A stretch of 64,000 bases of DNA from Cinclus cinclus (GCF_963662255.1 NC_085068.1:5084001-5148000), one strand, 5' to 3'; counted from the stretch's first letter, positions 48,401 through 61,975 are shown. The notes: a model not told the origin generated them from the letters alone. Numbers and translations: made by a program.

Positions 48401-51400
48401 AGTAAAACTGTTAAGAATATATTCAAATATCCTCTTATGGATATTCAGCACATCACTGTTGCTATGGCAAGCAGCACAAAGGAAAACAGTTCAGACAGGT
48501 TTAATAGCCATAATGACACTGTTGGAACCCCAGTTCTTGTGAACTGTTTGCACAAAGTTACTTCATGATTTAGAAGCAAGGAATGCCAAGTGTTTTCACA
48601 AAAATACTCTCACAAGTGTGAGAAGAGATGATTAGAAAAACCTGACATGATAGAAATGAAATGCTTTTGCCCTTTTACTCTCTCATAGAGAATCTAAAGG
48701 TGTTTCTTCCAGGTGTTATTCTAGGAATAAACCCAAGACTTAACCAAGACAATGTGATTGGACAAACCCACTCTTAAAACATGTCACTGCATTTGTGATG
48801 TACAACTGCCAATTCCTAGGTTTAGCAAAAACAGGTAAATATTCCAAAACATGCACTTCTTTCTCCTAAGAGGTATACCCCACCATCCAAGTAACTTGTC
48901 CAATATTATGTGGGGAAGGTGAAGAGAATATACATTACCAGGAACTAAGGATACTGGACTCAGAATGGACAAAAGCACATATTCCCCTAGCAGGAGGTCG
49001 AGCTCAATCACCTTCTATACAATGGGCTTTGGATCCATCCTTTTCTCAATTCCTTCTGCAGTTCTGAGCCCATTTGTTTCCCTCAGAAATACAAAGAATA
49101 CACTCAAATCACCTCTAGTTAAATTCTGCCGGCTACAGGAAATACACCCCAGGCTAAAATGAAGTACAACTCCAAAGTCCCAGCCCCTTTAATGGACTCT
49201 TTGAGGAAAGGTGGTTTTGCTGTGCAAAGCCCCATAAAGAGTTTGCGGATATTTAAACCAATAGGCTCAACACAAAACACAGCATGTACCTGTTTAACCA
49301 AGAACAGGACCAACAATGCAGTTGCTCTACAGGGGCACCAGGTCCAGATGGGAATCGCGTGGGGATGCAGTGCTGGAGCCTCGGTCATTCCAGTGCAGCA
49401 TCACACAGCTCCAGAAGGACTGACAGAGCTGCCAAGGACCAGCCTTTGTTGCAGGCAGCAGTGCCAGGGAGCAACTGTCCCACCATGCCCTACACACTGC
49501 CCCTACAGCCCTTGGCTCCCTGTGAGACAGCCTGGGGTCTGCCTTCACTTTGCTCCCAGCAGTGGCACTAAGAAAGTAACAATCATTTTGCCCTAATATA
49601 CACCCATAAGCCAGTTAGAGGAGGAAAAAAAAATGAAATATGAGGTAAATTAAAGCTTCCAACTAAGGGGATTTACCAGTAAGTCACCATAAAATTCAGA
49701 TAATTTATTTTTTCAATTCTGCAGCAACTTTCTCCTATTCATTTGGATTAGCCATTAGAAATTATGTCTCAAAAATTAAAGAAAATGTCTGTTGACCACT
49801 ATATCAAATTCTAATTTTAGCCAGGGAAAAAAAAGAATAATTAGGCTGTGATTTACTCTGGTAGTCAACTTACATTAACAATTTTCCCCCATGTTTATGT
49901 AATTCTGGTAAAATCAAATAATATATACAGTGCTCATAAACGCTGGGGTAGATTTAGTAAAGACAATTTCCTACACTACATGCAGGACATTCCTCTTTGC
50001 TTTCTTTTCTAATAAGACAATCGAGTTGTTCTACGTAAGAAGGGAATATGATTGTCATGCATGGCCTCCTCGGTTGGAATTTTAGTGCAGTCTTCAATGA
50101 GGGTCATGGAAGGATTAGTTTTTAATTTTTTTGTTAAGCTGTCATCCTCCTGTAACAAGCTGTATAGCGTGCCTGAGAATGGTTTACTCCACATCCTAAC
50201 CCTTCCTCCCAGGGAGAAAGTATAAATCCTGCAAACTCTGAGTGCCAGAAGCCATCATGCAGTGTTGGCTCTGCAGTGGATGCACAGCTCTCAGCTCAGC
50301 ATGACTGAGTTTGGGACTGGATCTCTAGCCACAGCTGGAACAAATGGGGAAGGATGTTTTAGATCCCTAAAGTTATGCTCCTAAAGTTGTGTTCCAGCTT
50401 TTAAACAAGTATTTTTTCCATCTCCTCTAGAATTGGACTGCTGTCTACATTATCTGAATAAATAGGGATCTGGGAGCCAAACCAGTCACCAAGGTATGAA
50501 ATGATCAGCCTCAGGCACTGAGAACAGAAGAATGAGTAATGGAAGACAACAAAGGAAAAATAACAGGAGAACCCGAGGAAGTAGAACTGGTGATGGTAAC
50601 AGAGGCAGAAAGTGCTCCAAGTCAAGTGGATTCCAGAACCAGAAGCCAGAGGCAAATTCAAATTTACCTGAGTCAGTTTGCCCAGATGGCACCACCCCAA
50701 CACTGCCCTTTGCCCAAAAACCCATCCTGGGACTTCTGAACCAAGTCTGTCCTTTGATTCCCTCAGGGAGCATCATTAACACACAGAGCACTCAAGCTTT
50801 CAATTAAAAAGCAAATTGCTGAAAGCATTATCCCAAATCTTTAAAGGACTCCATCCCGACTGGGCTCTGCCATGTTATAAACACATAATGAGAAGGAACT
50901 TCCCTGACTTTTCCTATCATTATTTATAAATAGGTAAACCAAATGGAAGAGTAATCCCAGTGTTACAAACTAGAGTCCCTCGTGCTTCGCTCCCAGTGGC
51001 ACCATGGCAGAGCAGCTGCTCCAGTTCTCTTGGGGTGGTGCAACAGTGCTTTATCACACAGCCCCTTCTGCTCTGTCAGCAAGGGTACACAACACTTCTT
51101 ATAAGCAAAAATGATTGGTTTAATATTTTCTCACTAGTTTTAGCCACAAAGCAGTTTCCTTCTAGGTCTGCCTAAACCTCATCTAACCTTTAAGACTATT
51201 CTTTCCCATGTGACCCATGAGAGTTGCACAAAATGAGAAATATATCCAAAGACTAGCTGCAGAAAATATACAGAAATAACTCGTTTTCATTGAGATGTGT
51301 TCATTTTTGAGTTCTGCCTTTCCCCTGAAGTTCCTCCCCTGAAGGACTGGAACAGTAATACCAGTACAATAATACTTTTTCTCCTGGAGTGGAATAAATC

Positions 51401-54400
51401 AGTTCCTCATTCTCAGTAGTGAAGTGAAAATTAAGATGAAAAGGAGTACAGAATGCAGAAAACCCCTATTACTCCAGAATAATACAATTTGCTGCTGTTC
51501 CTCAGTTGCTAAGACAGGCACGTCAATTATTTATAGAACTCAAGAGTGTGAAATATGAAGTATTTCAGCCTGGGACACCAAGAAGGTAAAACCAGGAGCA
51601 CAATCCTGTCAGCACTGGCAGACAAGGACAGAATAGGCAAGCACAGAATATTTCTACACAGATTACCCTTTTTATTGAACTACAAATTGCAAAAGGTCTC
51701 TATGAAGTGCCATTTCAGTGTTAAGTGAGCTGCATCTTCCTTTTGACAGTGTCAGTCTGTATTTAATGTTTATTTAACATTTATCTAAAGGGCCATCTCT
51801 GCCAGGGAAACAATGTACAGTAAATTAGGATAACTTCACCTGCATATTTACAGGAAGCCCAGGATCTTCTGGCTCTGTGCTTATGTCCATCAAAGCCTGT
51901 CACATACACTGTAAAACCTGCTCCACATGACCAAACGTTGCCAATAATTTTCATAATCAAAATTCCAATTTTGCTCTCAGTAGTGATACCAAAATTTATC
52001 TGCACAAAAGCACTTGTATGGTTTATAACAAGTTTGTTGAGAGCAAGTGTTTGGATTAAAACTCCCAGGGTTGCAGTGAAAGGTTGTTCATAGCCTGTCT
52101 AAGGAACTAACAGGTACTGTTCAAAAACATACACAATTTCTTGGGGCAAAACCCAAAGCAAACCAATAAAATCCTACAGATAAAATCAGAAAGCCTTGGA
52201 GCCCCAACTTCTAGTGACAGCCACTGATACGTGGCATGACCTTGATAAAACACTTTGGTGGGCCCATGTAATATTCTATCTCAAATCATTTCAAAGCTGG
52301 AGGAATTCTAAGTGCATCTCCTCCTCCTGCCCTGCCTCCAACTCTGAGGGCAAAAGCTTCAAATACAGTGACTAAGAAATTACAGAAAAGGACTAGCACT
52401 GAACTTTCAGATCAAAGGATATGGAGTCATTCACCTTCTTTTCCTGACTGCTTGCAAGACGTGGGCTAAACACCAGCAGTAAGGTGCTCTGAAAAGCTCC
52501 ACCTCAGTAAGAAAACTTGCATCAGCAGTGAGGCTATGGGACCCCAAATAGGACTCTCCCTTAGATATGCTGCCTTGTTCAAGAGCTCTCTCTGTCAGCC
52601 CATGTCACCAGAGGGGTGACACACACCACTTTCCACTGCTGTCAGTGCTCACTGATGCCAGCATTTGCAGGACAGCCAGCAAATCAGAAAAGGTATTGCC
52701 TATTGCTCTCCTGCAACTGAAAACCTGAATGCTGACACGACTGAGGGAAAAGCTAAAAAAACACGAGCTAGCCCCGCAGGCTACTGTCTGTCCCCAGGGT
52801 CACACCAAATACCACATGCTGGAAGGAAGTAGAAGCAGGAAGGACTTGGCAGTGCCTGAAGCACAACGCCTGCAGAAAGGATTGTGCTGATGCCAAATCT
52901 GGTCCTTTTGGAACTTTCCAGCCACTGCTGAGCGGAGAGCACATGTTGTAATGCTGGAGCTGGCAATGGCAGTGCTGAGCACAGATAGTGGCCACTGGCC
53001 ACCTTAAAGCACCAGCACCATGCAACTGCCCTGAGCTAATGTTTAATTGCGTGAGCAGTAAAATAACACATCTATTGAGCTCTCAAAACTGCAGCAAATA
53101 TTGAAAAGCCTCCCTGCTCCACATTTCACCTGGCCTTGTGGGTGCTGTAGCCACCACTGCTATGTGCTGGCTGGGCACCAGGGCCCCAACCAGGAACCAG
53201 AAGGAATAAGGGATGGCTATACAATCTGGCTCTAGGGAACCAGCACTCCTGTAGGGACATGGGTCCTGCCAGCACTGGCTGTTCTCAGTTTTATACACTC
53301 AAAGCTCTCCAGACTGATGGTGAAGAATTTTGAAACCCAACAAGTATAACAGATTTGCATCCAAGTTTATGGAAATCGATGAAAAATGCATCAACAGCCT
53401 ACACAAACACATATGCAGAAAAACAAGTAACAAAACTATCGGATCTCCCAAAATACAGATTGACAACAACAGGAACTTGTTAATTACTATTTTAAGTATC
53501 CTTAAATTCTCTTCTGTGGTGCTATTAAACTAAAAATTATATAATCATGGATTTGAACTGTAGGACAGCTTATACAAGTTAGGACCATTCCAAAAAGTCA
53601 ACCAGTATTTCGGAGTATATTTAGTGGATACTATGAACACAGGCAGGGCAAAGAGCTCTGTCCATGACAGGCTCTTGTCATTTTGGGCTGGAAGGCTCCA
53701 AGTAGACCAAGAGCTCTGGTTGGCCAAATGGCACGACCATCTGAACTACAGGGAATTCCTCCCTGATTGCTGTTTTGAAAACAACACTTCCAGCAGAAAC
53801 TATTATGTATATATATCAACCCATCAGACAGTACTGAAAAGACCCTCTGCTTGCCCCAGAAGCACCCTGTGTCCCACACAGCTGCTGCTGGAGAGAGATG
53901 AGAGGTAGGGGCAACAGGCAGATCATCACTGCAAACCTGGAGCACTTGCAAGGAGAACATTTGCTTTTGACTTTTGAGGGATTTAAGTCAGCCTGCATAA
54001 ACAAGCATGAAAATATCCCAAAGAGAGCTACATGACTAATGAAGATTTTCTTGCTCCTCATCAGTTGCTTCAGCCACTTCTGCTGCCACTGAATGAGTGT
54101 AACAAGGTCTTTCTACTGTGGGGTGCTCTGCAGGTATGACTAAATCTGCCTCTTACCTCCCCAAGTCCCCAGGTAGACTATCACGCTTCCATTACAGAGA
54201 GAATTTCACAGAACGAAAGAGCAAATAAGAAGTATTTCCTCTGGGCATCTCAACAGCATTATCACAAAATGTGGTAAAAGGCATCAGAGTAGCACAGAGA
54301 GATTCAGCCCTGTTGGAGGCACCTGTTTGCAGAACACTCCCAACTCTGCAGCTGTGTGCACCTGCCCAGGGACATGGCCACAGCAGGAGCAGGCCATGGC

Positions 54401-57400
54401 TGATTGACCAACTCTCTGTAGCATGACACTGGCTGCAAATGGACTGGTCCAGTGCAGCTCTCATTTGTGTTTTTGCCCTCAGCACAACCACAGCAGCAGA
54501 GGCATGGAGTAACTGCTGGGCTGGTGGGGCAGGGAGAACTGCTGCACCTGCAAGCACACACATGCAGGGACAGGGTGGAAAGGATGAGCTGCATGGGTTT
54601 TAGGTACAGAATTATGCAACTTTGGGGAAAACCCAAGCAAGGAGAGAGCAGGTCAGGAGTGAGAGGTGGCACTGGGACTTCATGCAAAAAGGAGGAGGAG
54701 GGAATTCAGAACACTGAGCACTGGTTTGAGGGGGTGTGCCATTTGCCTCATGAGGAAAAGTACCCCACGGAGTCCCACAGGCTCTGAAATGCACTCAATT
54801 AGCTGTTCCTTTTACCTTTTTGTTCTACCCAGCATTTCTTCAAGAGCACTGTCATCTCTGGCTTTGGCATCCTACTCATCATCTATGAATTCATGTTGCC
54901 GTTTCCTCCCTGAAAGGAAAAATCCCATAGTCAGTCATTTGCTATACAAAGGAAAGGACAAATCTGACAGTATTTTTGCCACTGTTAAAATTCAAAGACC
55001 ACCTTGCTCCTTGAGCAGACAACACTGCAAGTTGTGCTTTTGGCTATGGTGTCATTCAGCCATGATCAATCAGTGTGCGCTCACTCCAGAAACTTACCCC
55101 AAATTTACCTGTAAGCAGCTGAAGAGTGATCAGTGCCTCGGCCCTGTCTGGAAAGAAGGCGCAGGGCAATAACTTGCTCAGACTTAAAAGAATTCCAACA
55201 ACAACAAGAGAGACTTGTGCCAGGCAAATATCTTTATTTTACTTTAAAACATTGTGAAAGTGTTAATCTATATAAAAGAAAAGCAATACAAAACTAAGAA
55301 AGCATATTTAATGTTAGAGAAGCCTTCACATCACATGAGCCAAATTAAAAATAAAACTAAACACAAGTGTACAAAGCAGAGACAAAAAAAATCAATTTTC
55401 TCAAAGACATAACATAAGGGACTCCCACAGGGGCCAGCAAATTCTGGAAGGGAGAAAGAGATTATATTTTATGGGAAGAGATTCAATAAGCATTCTTTTC
55501 CCATAAAGCTAGTGATGGAGGATTGTCACTGCTCCATAGACACCCCGTGCACATTTCAGGACAACAGTAACAGGAAATCAATAGCACCTTTTATACGTGC
55601 AAAGACATTATGTCTCTGGACTCCTAATACTAACAAATGGGGCCAAGAAAGACCTTTACTAGAATTTAGTAGTCAGCATTACTCTGGCTGAGAACAGAGG
55701 GCAGGATGCTGGTCTACACCCTGAGATTTTTAGATTTTTATTTTTAAACTAACTCTGCTCAGAGCATCACCCTCGAGTGACACCCAGGAGCCCCCAGTGA
55801 CAGTACATCACAAGTGTAACGGTGCTGAGCCCCGGCACTGTCACCCCATCGCACACATCCCCTCCAGCTGATGCTCTAGTCATTACAGACAGGAGCTTTG
55901 TCAGGGGGTAACCTGACAGCTTTGACAAGCTCGGCTGAATTTATGGCACTTTCTAGTTTTTCCCTCCATTGAGCTGTGATGGAACTAAAGTTAATATTAC
56001 CAAAACCACTCCGCAAGGGGACAGGTTCCCAGCGTTGACTCCGTGATCCCAGTCACTGAGAATCTGCTACACTGGGCCCCTCACAGTGTCCCCTACCACC
56101 CTGAGGGACAGGGAAGGCAGCTCCATCCAGCTCACTTGCAAGAAGAGATTCCATGATGAAGGTCTCTGGTACCTCTGGCTCTACCACAGCAGAGGTGAAT
56201 CACCTCTAGCAAGGCTACTCACAGCTTACTAGAGAGCACTGAAGCAGCAGCCACAATGTCACAGGTCTGACAACACATGCCTAGCTAAACCCAGGACCTG
56301 AGTCCTGTGGGCTGCTTCTCTTGCTGCAGGCACTGTCCCCCACACAGCCCCACAAAGCTTCCATCTGCAAGTACCAATGTGGGAAGAGGAATATTGCACC
56401 CCAAGCCAAACCTTAGCAAGTCAGTAAAGAACAAACAAGTACTTTTTTTTCTTCCCATCAGATTGCTTTTTGCCATGGATGTTACATTTCCTCTGTTATA
56501 ACGCAGGGTTTTAAAGAGCTCTCTCTACATCCTTAGAAAGCACAGTTCATATTTAGCTCCCTAAACTTGTATTTCTCTCTTCCTATATTTCCCTGCCAAG
56601 ATGTGACACCTGTGGAATGTTCCCAGAAAATTCCCCTGAATCATCTGTGATGCGAGGGAACAGCAGCCAGCATTGGCAACAAGCAGCTGGGTCTTTTAGG
56701 AAAGTGTTAGATCAATCTGGTGAGGGGAAGGATCCCCAGTAACTCTGGCACTAACATCCCCAAGGACCACAGAGCTCCCAAATCAGTTAGAAAAAGAGCA
56801 TAATTATGACAAGACCAAAATCTATGGGAAATAGCGTTGCCATGGCAACTCTCATCCTCACAACTTGAATCTCCTTTGCATTCTTGCACAGACTCAATGA
56901 CTCCTAAACCACGAGGAAAAAAAAAATCTGTCTAGCAGGTGGATTCATTGAGGAAAAACAGTGCTAGAGGTGCTTCCCTGCAGAACAGACCCATTTCCGC
57001 ATGGTTTCTCAGAAAGGGAGCCTTTGTGCATCTCTTGTTCCAAGCATTGCATCTCACTCACCAGGAGTGCAGAGGAACTGCTATAACACAATCAATACTT
57101 CATTGTGAACTACCCTTGTATCTGAAAAAAAATCTTATTAAAGTGTTCCTCTTCAAAAATGTTCCTCTTCAAAAATGTTCCTTTTAAAATAAAAGTTACG
57201 TGAAGATAAAATCCAAAGCAGATTAGCTGAGTTTTGAAATGGGAATGTGGTTCCAGCTTCACGCAGGTCTACACTGGTGTTAATGAGTGTTTCAAACATT
57301 CCTCTTTACAGACAGCACTACCCGAAAACCACTCCAGCATGCCCACACACAGATCAGATCCAGTAACTGTGCAACATCTATACAGGAGCAGGAAAGGCCT

Positions 57401-57619
57401 TATTTTTCTTCCTGACAGACTTATCACAGCATTAATACCCACTCCTTCCACCAGCACGCTTTAAGCGAGGTTCACGTTAACGGACCGGCTAGGCAGCCCT
57501 GTTGCTAAAAGCTCTAAGCTTTGCACACTTTGGAGGCATTTCCTTTCCATTTCGGTACTGGTCGGCCCTGGGGAGTTAACCCACCATCAGGGAGGGCAGC
57601 ACAGCAAGAACCCCAGGTC
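45461..57619. other. Intergenic region between divergent CAMTA1 and DNAJC11
   Basis: About 12.2 kb with no exon, RNA gene or mobile element that I can recognise. It starts with moderately GC-rich shoulder sequence (to about 45.68 kb) and continues as unique AT-rich DNA. Open frames reach 168 codons (plus, 47126-47632) but show no known domain, no splice-site context and no conserved motif I can name. A small tandem repeat lies at 57144-57184. It may contain regulatory elements or a divergent non-coding transcript from either promoter; nothing in the sequence settles this. Confidence 0.7.
57144..57184. repeat. 16-bp tandem repeat, about 2.5 copies
   Basis: Consecutive copies of GTTCCTCTTCAAAAAT followed by a partial copy. 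A short intergenic tandem duplication. Confidence 0.9.
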
Positions 57620-58509
57620 CATGTTATCTACGCCAAAAGCCAAAGCAGCGCTATTGATCCAAAGGAATCTACCGGTGACACACGAGCACACGCTCTGCCC
57701 CACGCCGTGCCCCGACCCGCGGGTCTGGCATCGCCGTGCTCAGCTCTGCTCGCCTTCGGGTGCCGGGCAGGCAGATCTGCCCCGGGACCCTCCGCTGTAC
57801 CGGGCTGCCGGACTTCCCCGCTGCCCTCCGCCAGCCCCCACCGGGGCCGGGAGTCGCTCACGGAATAGCGATGGTGACAGCACGGTCTGGAAATCGCCCT
57901 CTTGTTACAGGAGAGAGAGGCCTCGTGGCACCGTCTGCACCGACAGGTTCCGCAAATGACCGGAAAGAGCGACTGCCCTTTAAGCAGGTACTGAGGACTC
58001 TGCGGCACCGAGACGGGCACCGAGAGAGGAACCGGGGACGGGCACCGGCGGTCGCCCTCCCTCCCGCTGTCCCCCGGGAGCGGGGCGGACGGAGGCCCTG
58101 AGCACCCACGGCACTGCCACAGCCGGCGCTGGGGCACGGAGGAGCATGGAGCGAAATAGAGCGCCAGCAAAGAAGCGTCAGAACGATGGGGCGAAGAACG
58201 AGGGTTACGTGGCCGGAGCGGAGCGCGGCGGAACACGTCGCTGCCGGTCCGCGCTCGCTCCCTCCCTCGCTCTCTCCCTCAGTCCCTCACGCCCTCACTC
58301 ACCCCTCGCCTCCTCCTCCTCCTCCTCCGCCGCCGCCGCCGCCGCCGCCTCCCGGCTCGCGCGCCGCGCACACGCACGCGCACACGCCGGGGCCGCGCGA
58401 GCGCGGGGAGGAGGGAGGGGGGGAGGGGCCGCGCGCGTGCGCGGGCGGTCGGACCGCCAGGCCGGCGGGGGGCGCCACAGCGCGCGGCGCGGGGTGAGAG
58501 GTCGGGACG
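57620..58509 (+). promoter_or_regulatory. DNAJC11: DNAJC11 CpG-island promoter and 5' UTR
   Basis: GC-rich, CpG-dense sequence immediately upstream of the DNAJC11 ATG; the island continues through exon 1 to about 58.83 kb. There are multiple CpG steps and GC boxes, a (CCT)n(GCC)n trinucleotide tract at 58309-58351, and no TATA box. The sequence around the start codon, GACGATGGCGGCGGCC, resembles a YY1 site overlapping the start codon, common in housekeeping genes for mitochondrial proteins. The transcription start is probably within the last few hundred bases but cannot be fixed from sequence. Confidence 0.8.
58309..58351. repeat. (CCT)n-(GCC)n trinucleotide repeat in the DNAJC11 5' region
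   Basis: About six CCT units run straight into about eight GCC units, 160 bp upstream of the DNAJC11 start codon. Depending on the transcription start it is in the promoter or the 5' UTR. GCC/CCG tracts in 5' regions are length-unstable in vertebrates (known). Its open frames encode Ser, Ala or Pro runs and are not genes. Confidence 0.9.
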
Positions 58510-58581
58510 ATGGCGGCGGCCTTGGGCGAGGAGGCGCCGGACAACGAGGACTACTACGGGCTGCTCAACGTGCGCCGCGAG
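58510..58581 (+). CDS. DNAJC11: DNAJC11 coding exon 1
   Basis: DNAJC11 is a J-domain co-chaperone bound to mitochondrial membranes and part of the MICOS/MIB (SAM50-mitofilin) assembly that shapes cristae. This exon encodes 24 residues, MAAALGEEAPDNEDYYGLLN followed by VRRE, matching the human N-terminus ([24 protein letters not shown] from memory). It includes the DYYGLLNV start of the J domain (helix I). It ends in phase 0 at GAG|GTGCGG. The ATG has a favourable context (A at -1, G at -3 and +4) and no in-frame upstream ATG was needed. The next exon resumes with [13 protein letters not shown] in the same frame. Confidence 0.95.
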
Positions 58582-58980
58582 GTGCGGCCGCGGGGCCGCG
58601 AGGGGCTGGGGCCGCGCGGCGCGGCGCGGCGCGGGGTGGGGCGGGCCGGGGCGGGGTGAGGTGAGGTGAGACTCTCGTTCCCGCCGCGGCGGGAGCGGCG
58701 CCCCTGCGGCTTGTCCTCCGCCCGGGCCGGGCTGCTGCCGCTGCCGGCGGCGGGGCGGGAGAGCTCGAGCGGGGCCGCGGGGCTCCAGGTTGAGTGCGGT
58801 GGGTGAGCGCCGGCTGAGGCCGAGAAATGCGTGGTTTGTTCCGAATCGCGGCGGTTTCGGCGCTCCCGGGCGCTCCTGATGCAACTCCGAGCACGCGGGA
58901 TGCACCCACGTCCCCTCGGTCGCGGGCTCGGCCACGGCTGCGGAGACTTCCCGAACGTTTCCAATGTGGAAGCAGACGGG

Positions 58981-59095
58981 TTTTTTTTTGTTTGTTTGTG
59001 GGTTCTTTTTTTTTTTTTTTTGTTTGGTTTGGGTTTTTTTGTTTGTTTTTTTTTGTGTTTTTTATGTGTTTTGTTTTGTTTTCTTTTCTTTTTTA
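58981..59095. repeat. T-rich low-complexity tract
   Basis: About 115 bp made almost entirely of T with scattered G (TTTG/TTTTG steps). It directly follows the end of the CpG island in DNAJC11 intron 1. Its plus-strand frame gives Phe/Val/Leu-rich artefactual open frames. It may be an expanded simple repeat; no retroposon body is visible. Confidence 0.85.
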
Positions 59096-59319
59096 AAAAA
59101 CCTTTTTCCCGCCAAAAAAAGGAGGATCGTGAGTCCTTGATTTTACTTCTAAGAATAGATGGATATTAATTGGTGCCGGCTTGTTACACCAGAACAGTTT
59201 GGAACTTACTGAGAGACAACTACTTTTTTATAGTAATAATTAGGAAGATCTCAAAAGATCTGAATGTAGGAACTGTGCTGTAGTTCGTTTCAGCAAATGC
59301 AACTGCAGTATAGATCTGT

Positions 59320-59374
59320 TGTGTGTGTGTGTGTATATATATGTGTGTGTGTGTGGGGGGGGGGGGTGTGTATA
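59320..59374. repeat. Composite (TG)n-(TA)n-(TG)n-G12 microsatellite
   Basis: Alternating TG units, a short TATATAT core, more TG, then an uninterrupted run of 12 G (59355-59366) and TGTGTATA. A simple-sequence locus in DNAJC11 intron 1, likely length-polymorphic and error-prone in sequencing. Confidence 0.95.
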
Positions 59375-61975
59375 ATTAAGTATAAACAGCCCATGAAGTC
59401 CATCAGCCTGGGTGTGGCCTTTTTAGTCGGACAAGGCTCTCACTGAACCACCACTACTGCGTGCAATAGGAGATCCACACTTGGAAGAGATTCAGTCTGA
59501 TATTTTGGAAGAATTCCCTTTGGGGCTCCTGTCAGTCTCTGAGCTGCAGCGTCAGTCTCCTGTGCCTCATATGTGAGAATCTGCTGCCCTCCTGAAGGAA
59601 AAGCGTGTGATGGTCACGCTGCTTGCAGAACTCCCTGATGCTGAGCTCCTTTTAAAAAAATTTTGAGCCTTCCTGTGGTTCAAAGCCGGCAGGGTTATGC
59701 TTGTACATTCCTTGGGAGCTTTCGTAATTCCCCTCCAAAACGTCAGCAGCGTGCAGAGGTTAAAGCAGAGAGGTGGGAGCCCTGCAAGGGTTATGACTGC
59801 TGGGGGAAGTTTAATGGTTAACTTAGCCAGGCTTCCAGAGCAGGATATTCAGGTTTTGTACAGCAGGGAGCTGTAAACTGAATTAAAGAGGTCTGCAAGG
59901 GAGTCATTCCAACAGAGAGGAGCTCGTGCTTTGTTAATTACCCCTTGCTAATTATCTTCAGCAGCACTGTCCTGTAGTGGATGTAGTGAGCAGAATGTCT
60001 GGGTGCTGAGCACAGGGTGGTGTGGCAGCTGAGCTTGAAACTGCAGTGACTCCATGAAGGCAGGATCCTGCGAGCAGGAATTGCTCTCTCTGTGCGTGAA
60101 TCTTTTAGACATGTTAGTCTGCTAAAAATGTGGTGTGGTGGTTGATTTCTTAAATGAGGCACTCTTAATGTTGACAAGAGTTTTCATAATAAAAATGTAA
60201 CTTACATACAATTGTTTGTGACTACATTTCCTGGCAGTCTAAAAAACTATGTCAGGGTTTCTTTAGTGGTTTTGAAGAGGCTGTTGCTCGTGGAATATTG
60301 AGCCAATGACCCAAACTACTCAGTGATGATGAAATGTCCAATCTAACGTTTTATTGAACATGGCATTTATGAAAAATGAACCTGCTCATTTCTATTATAT
60401 AATCAATAGCACATTTATCATTAATTTGATTTAAAAATGCCATTTTGGGCCTATATGTTCCCCTGTCTTCCCAGTCGAGTTTAAATTTGATATCCGAGAA
60501 AGCACAAGGTAGTAAAAAGAAAAAAGCTGGTTGTAGCTGTCCATACTGTCTTGGGACCAGCAAATTTGGCAGCTCCCCTTTTGCCATATAATTTCAAAAC
60601 ATTAATAAGCCACAATACAAACGTGCAGAAGAAAACATTCTGAGCTGTCGCAAATGCAGCGTCCTGGCATTGTGACACAAAGGAGTGCATTTCTGTGATG
60701 GAAATCCTCCTTGCTACAAGTGGTAAAAAATATGTTACTTTAAGAAATTACCTTTTAGGAACTTTATTTCCCCAGTAAAAGCTAGGTACCTGTGACAGCT
60801 TTGCTTCTTGGAGGGTGTTAACAGTAAATGGAATTTGTGTCTGTAAATCCACTTCTGTCTGAGTGTCTCCCTCACTGACTGCACTGGGTCTTGACTGTGG
60901 CAGCCCCTGGGGGCAGCCTGGATCATCAGGTTTTGGTTATTTTACTCAGGGCATTCCTCCAGGAATGGCTCCCTGTGCCCAGGAACTGGTTATCACCTGG
61001 ACAGTTTGGGAGCTGGATGGTTGGGCTCTTTCAAGCTCTGCCTGGGGGAAGTTCTGGTTGATTTTAGCATCTGCACTTCTAAAAAGTAGGTGTTAAGCAA
61101 TCTCCAAGGAGTAGGCAGAAGCTGTAATACAAGGGATGTAGCAGGGTGAGGTGAGAAAGGGGAGATTCTGGGACTCTCTAGAGTCCAAAAATAACATTGC
61201 TGGGAGATGATAATGGAAGGAGCAGGGGTTTTTCTCTATTGATTCTGAGAGAGCCGTCCATATCCTTGGAACGAGGCCAGGTGCCATCTGAAGTCCCAGA
61301 GTGGTTGTGGTAAAGGACAAGGCAGGTTCGTTCTTGATGCATTTGGTGTTCTCATGGTTGTCTGTGTTTGGCTTTGTAGATGGATGATGCACCTTCCTCC
61401 TTTGCAGCACAACACAGACCCTGCTGGAGAGCAGAATTGGGTACTGGGGAGCACAAGGCGGGTGCTGGGATGAGTGTAGAGCCGTTGGTTTACATTTCTT
61501 ACCTCTAGAGCTGTGGAAAGTCATTGCTTTTGGATAGTTAAAGTGTTCCTTTGAGAGTTGAGATTGAAATATAAGTAGACTTCGTTGTACATCTCTGGAT
61601 GTATGTATTTTTATCTGAGGTGACTTTGCTTTTTCTTGCTCTTCTGATTTGGAGGGGATAGTAGTTGCTTAATACAACTGAAGTCTGAGTATGGATTGCT
61701 TGGGTGGTGGAGTTTTTACATAATTTTTTTATACCTGACTATACACTGATGAGCTGTTGAGGTCCCTTGTTGCACTACAGATAACGTAGACAATCCTGGT
61801 GTGATAATTGAATATTTTCTTAACTTATGTAATGAAGCAATGATCCATTATTATTTTTTGTCCAAAGTAGCGCAGTGTAACAGCTGACAGACTTCCCTTT
61901 CAGGGCTGATCTTGAGATTGGCCTTTTGGAAGTGGCGTTGGCCGTCCTTGAGATCATTTTCCGTGGTTTCCGCAG

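Larger units (their letters stand above)
58582..61975 (+). other. DNAJC11: DNAJC11 intron 1
   Basis: A 3.4-kb intron from GTGCGG to TTTCCGCAG. Its first 250 bp continue the CpG island; then come a T-rich tract (58981-59095) and a composite TG/TA/G microsatellite (59320-59374). The remainder is unique AT-rich DNA in which I see no further exon or RNA gene. Confidence 0.9.

Noticed and set aside
50480..50807. Overlapping plus-strand frames (MSNGRQQ..., MEDNKGK...) resembling a retroelement fragment
   Set aside because: Vaguely gag-like composition only. There is no zinc knuckle, protease or polymerase motif, no LTR, and two frames open equally.
58146..58964. Long GC-rich open frames around DNAJC11 exon 1
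   Set aside because: Composition artefacts overlapping the promoter, the trinucleotide tract and exon 1. Only the exon 1 frame matches a known protein.
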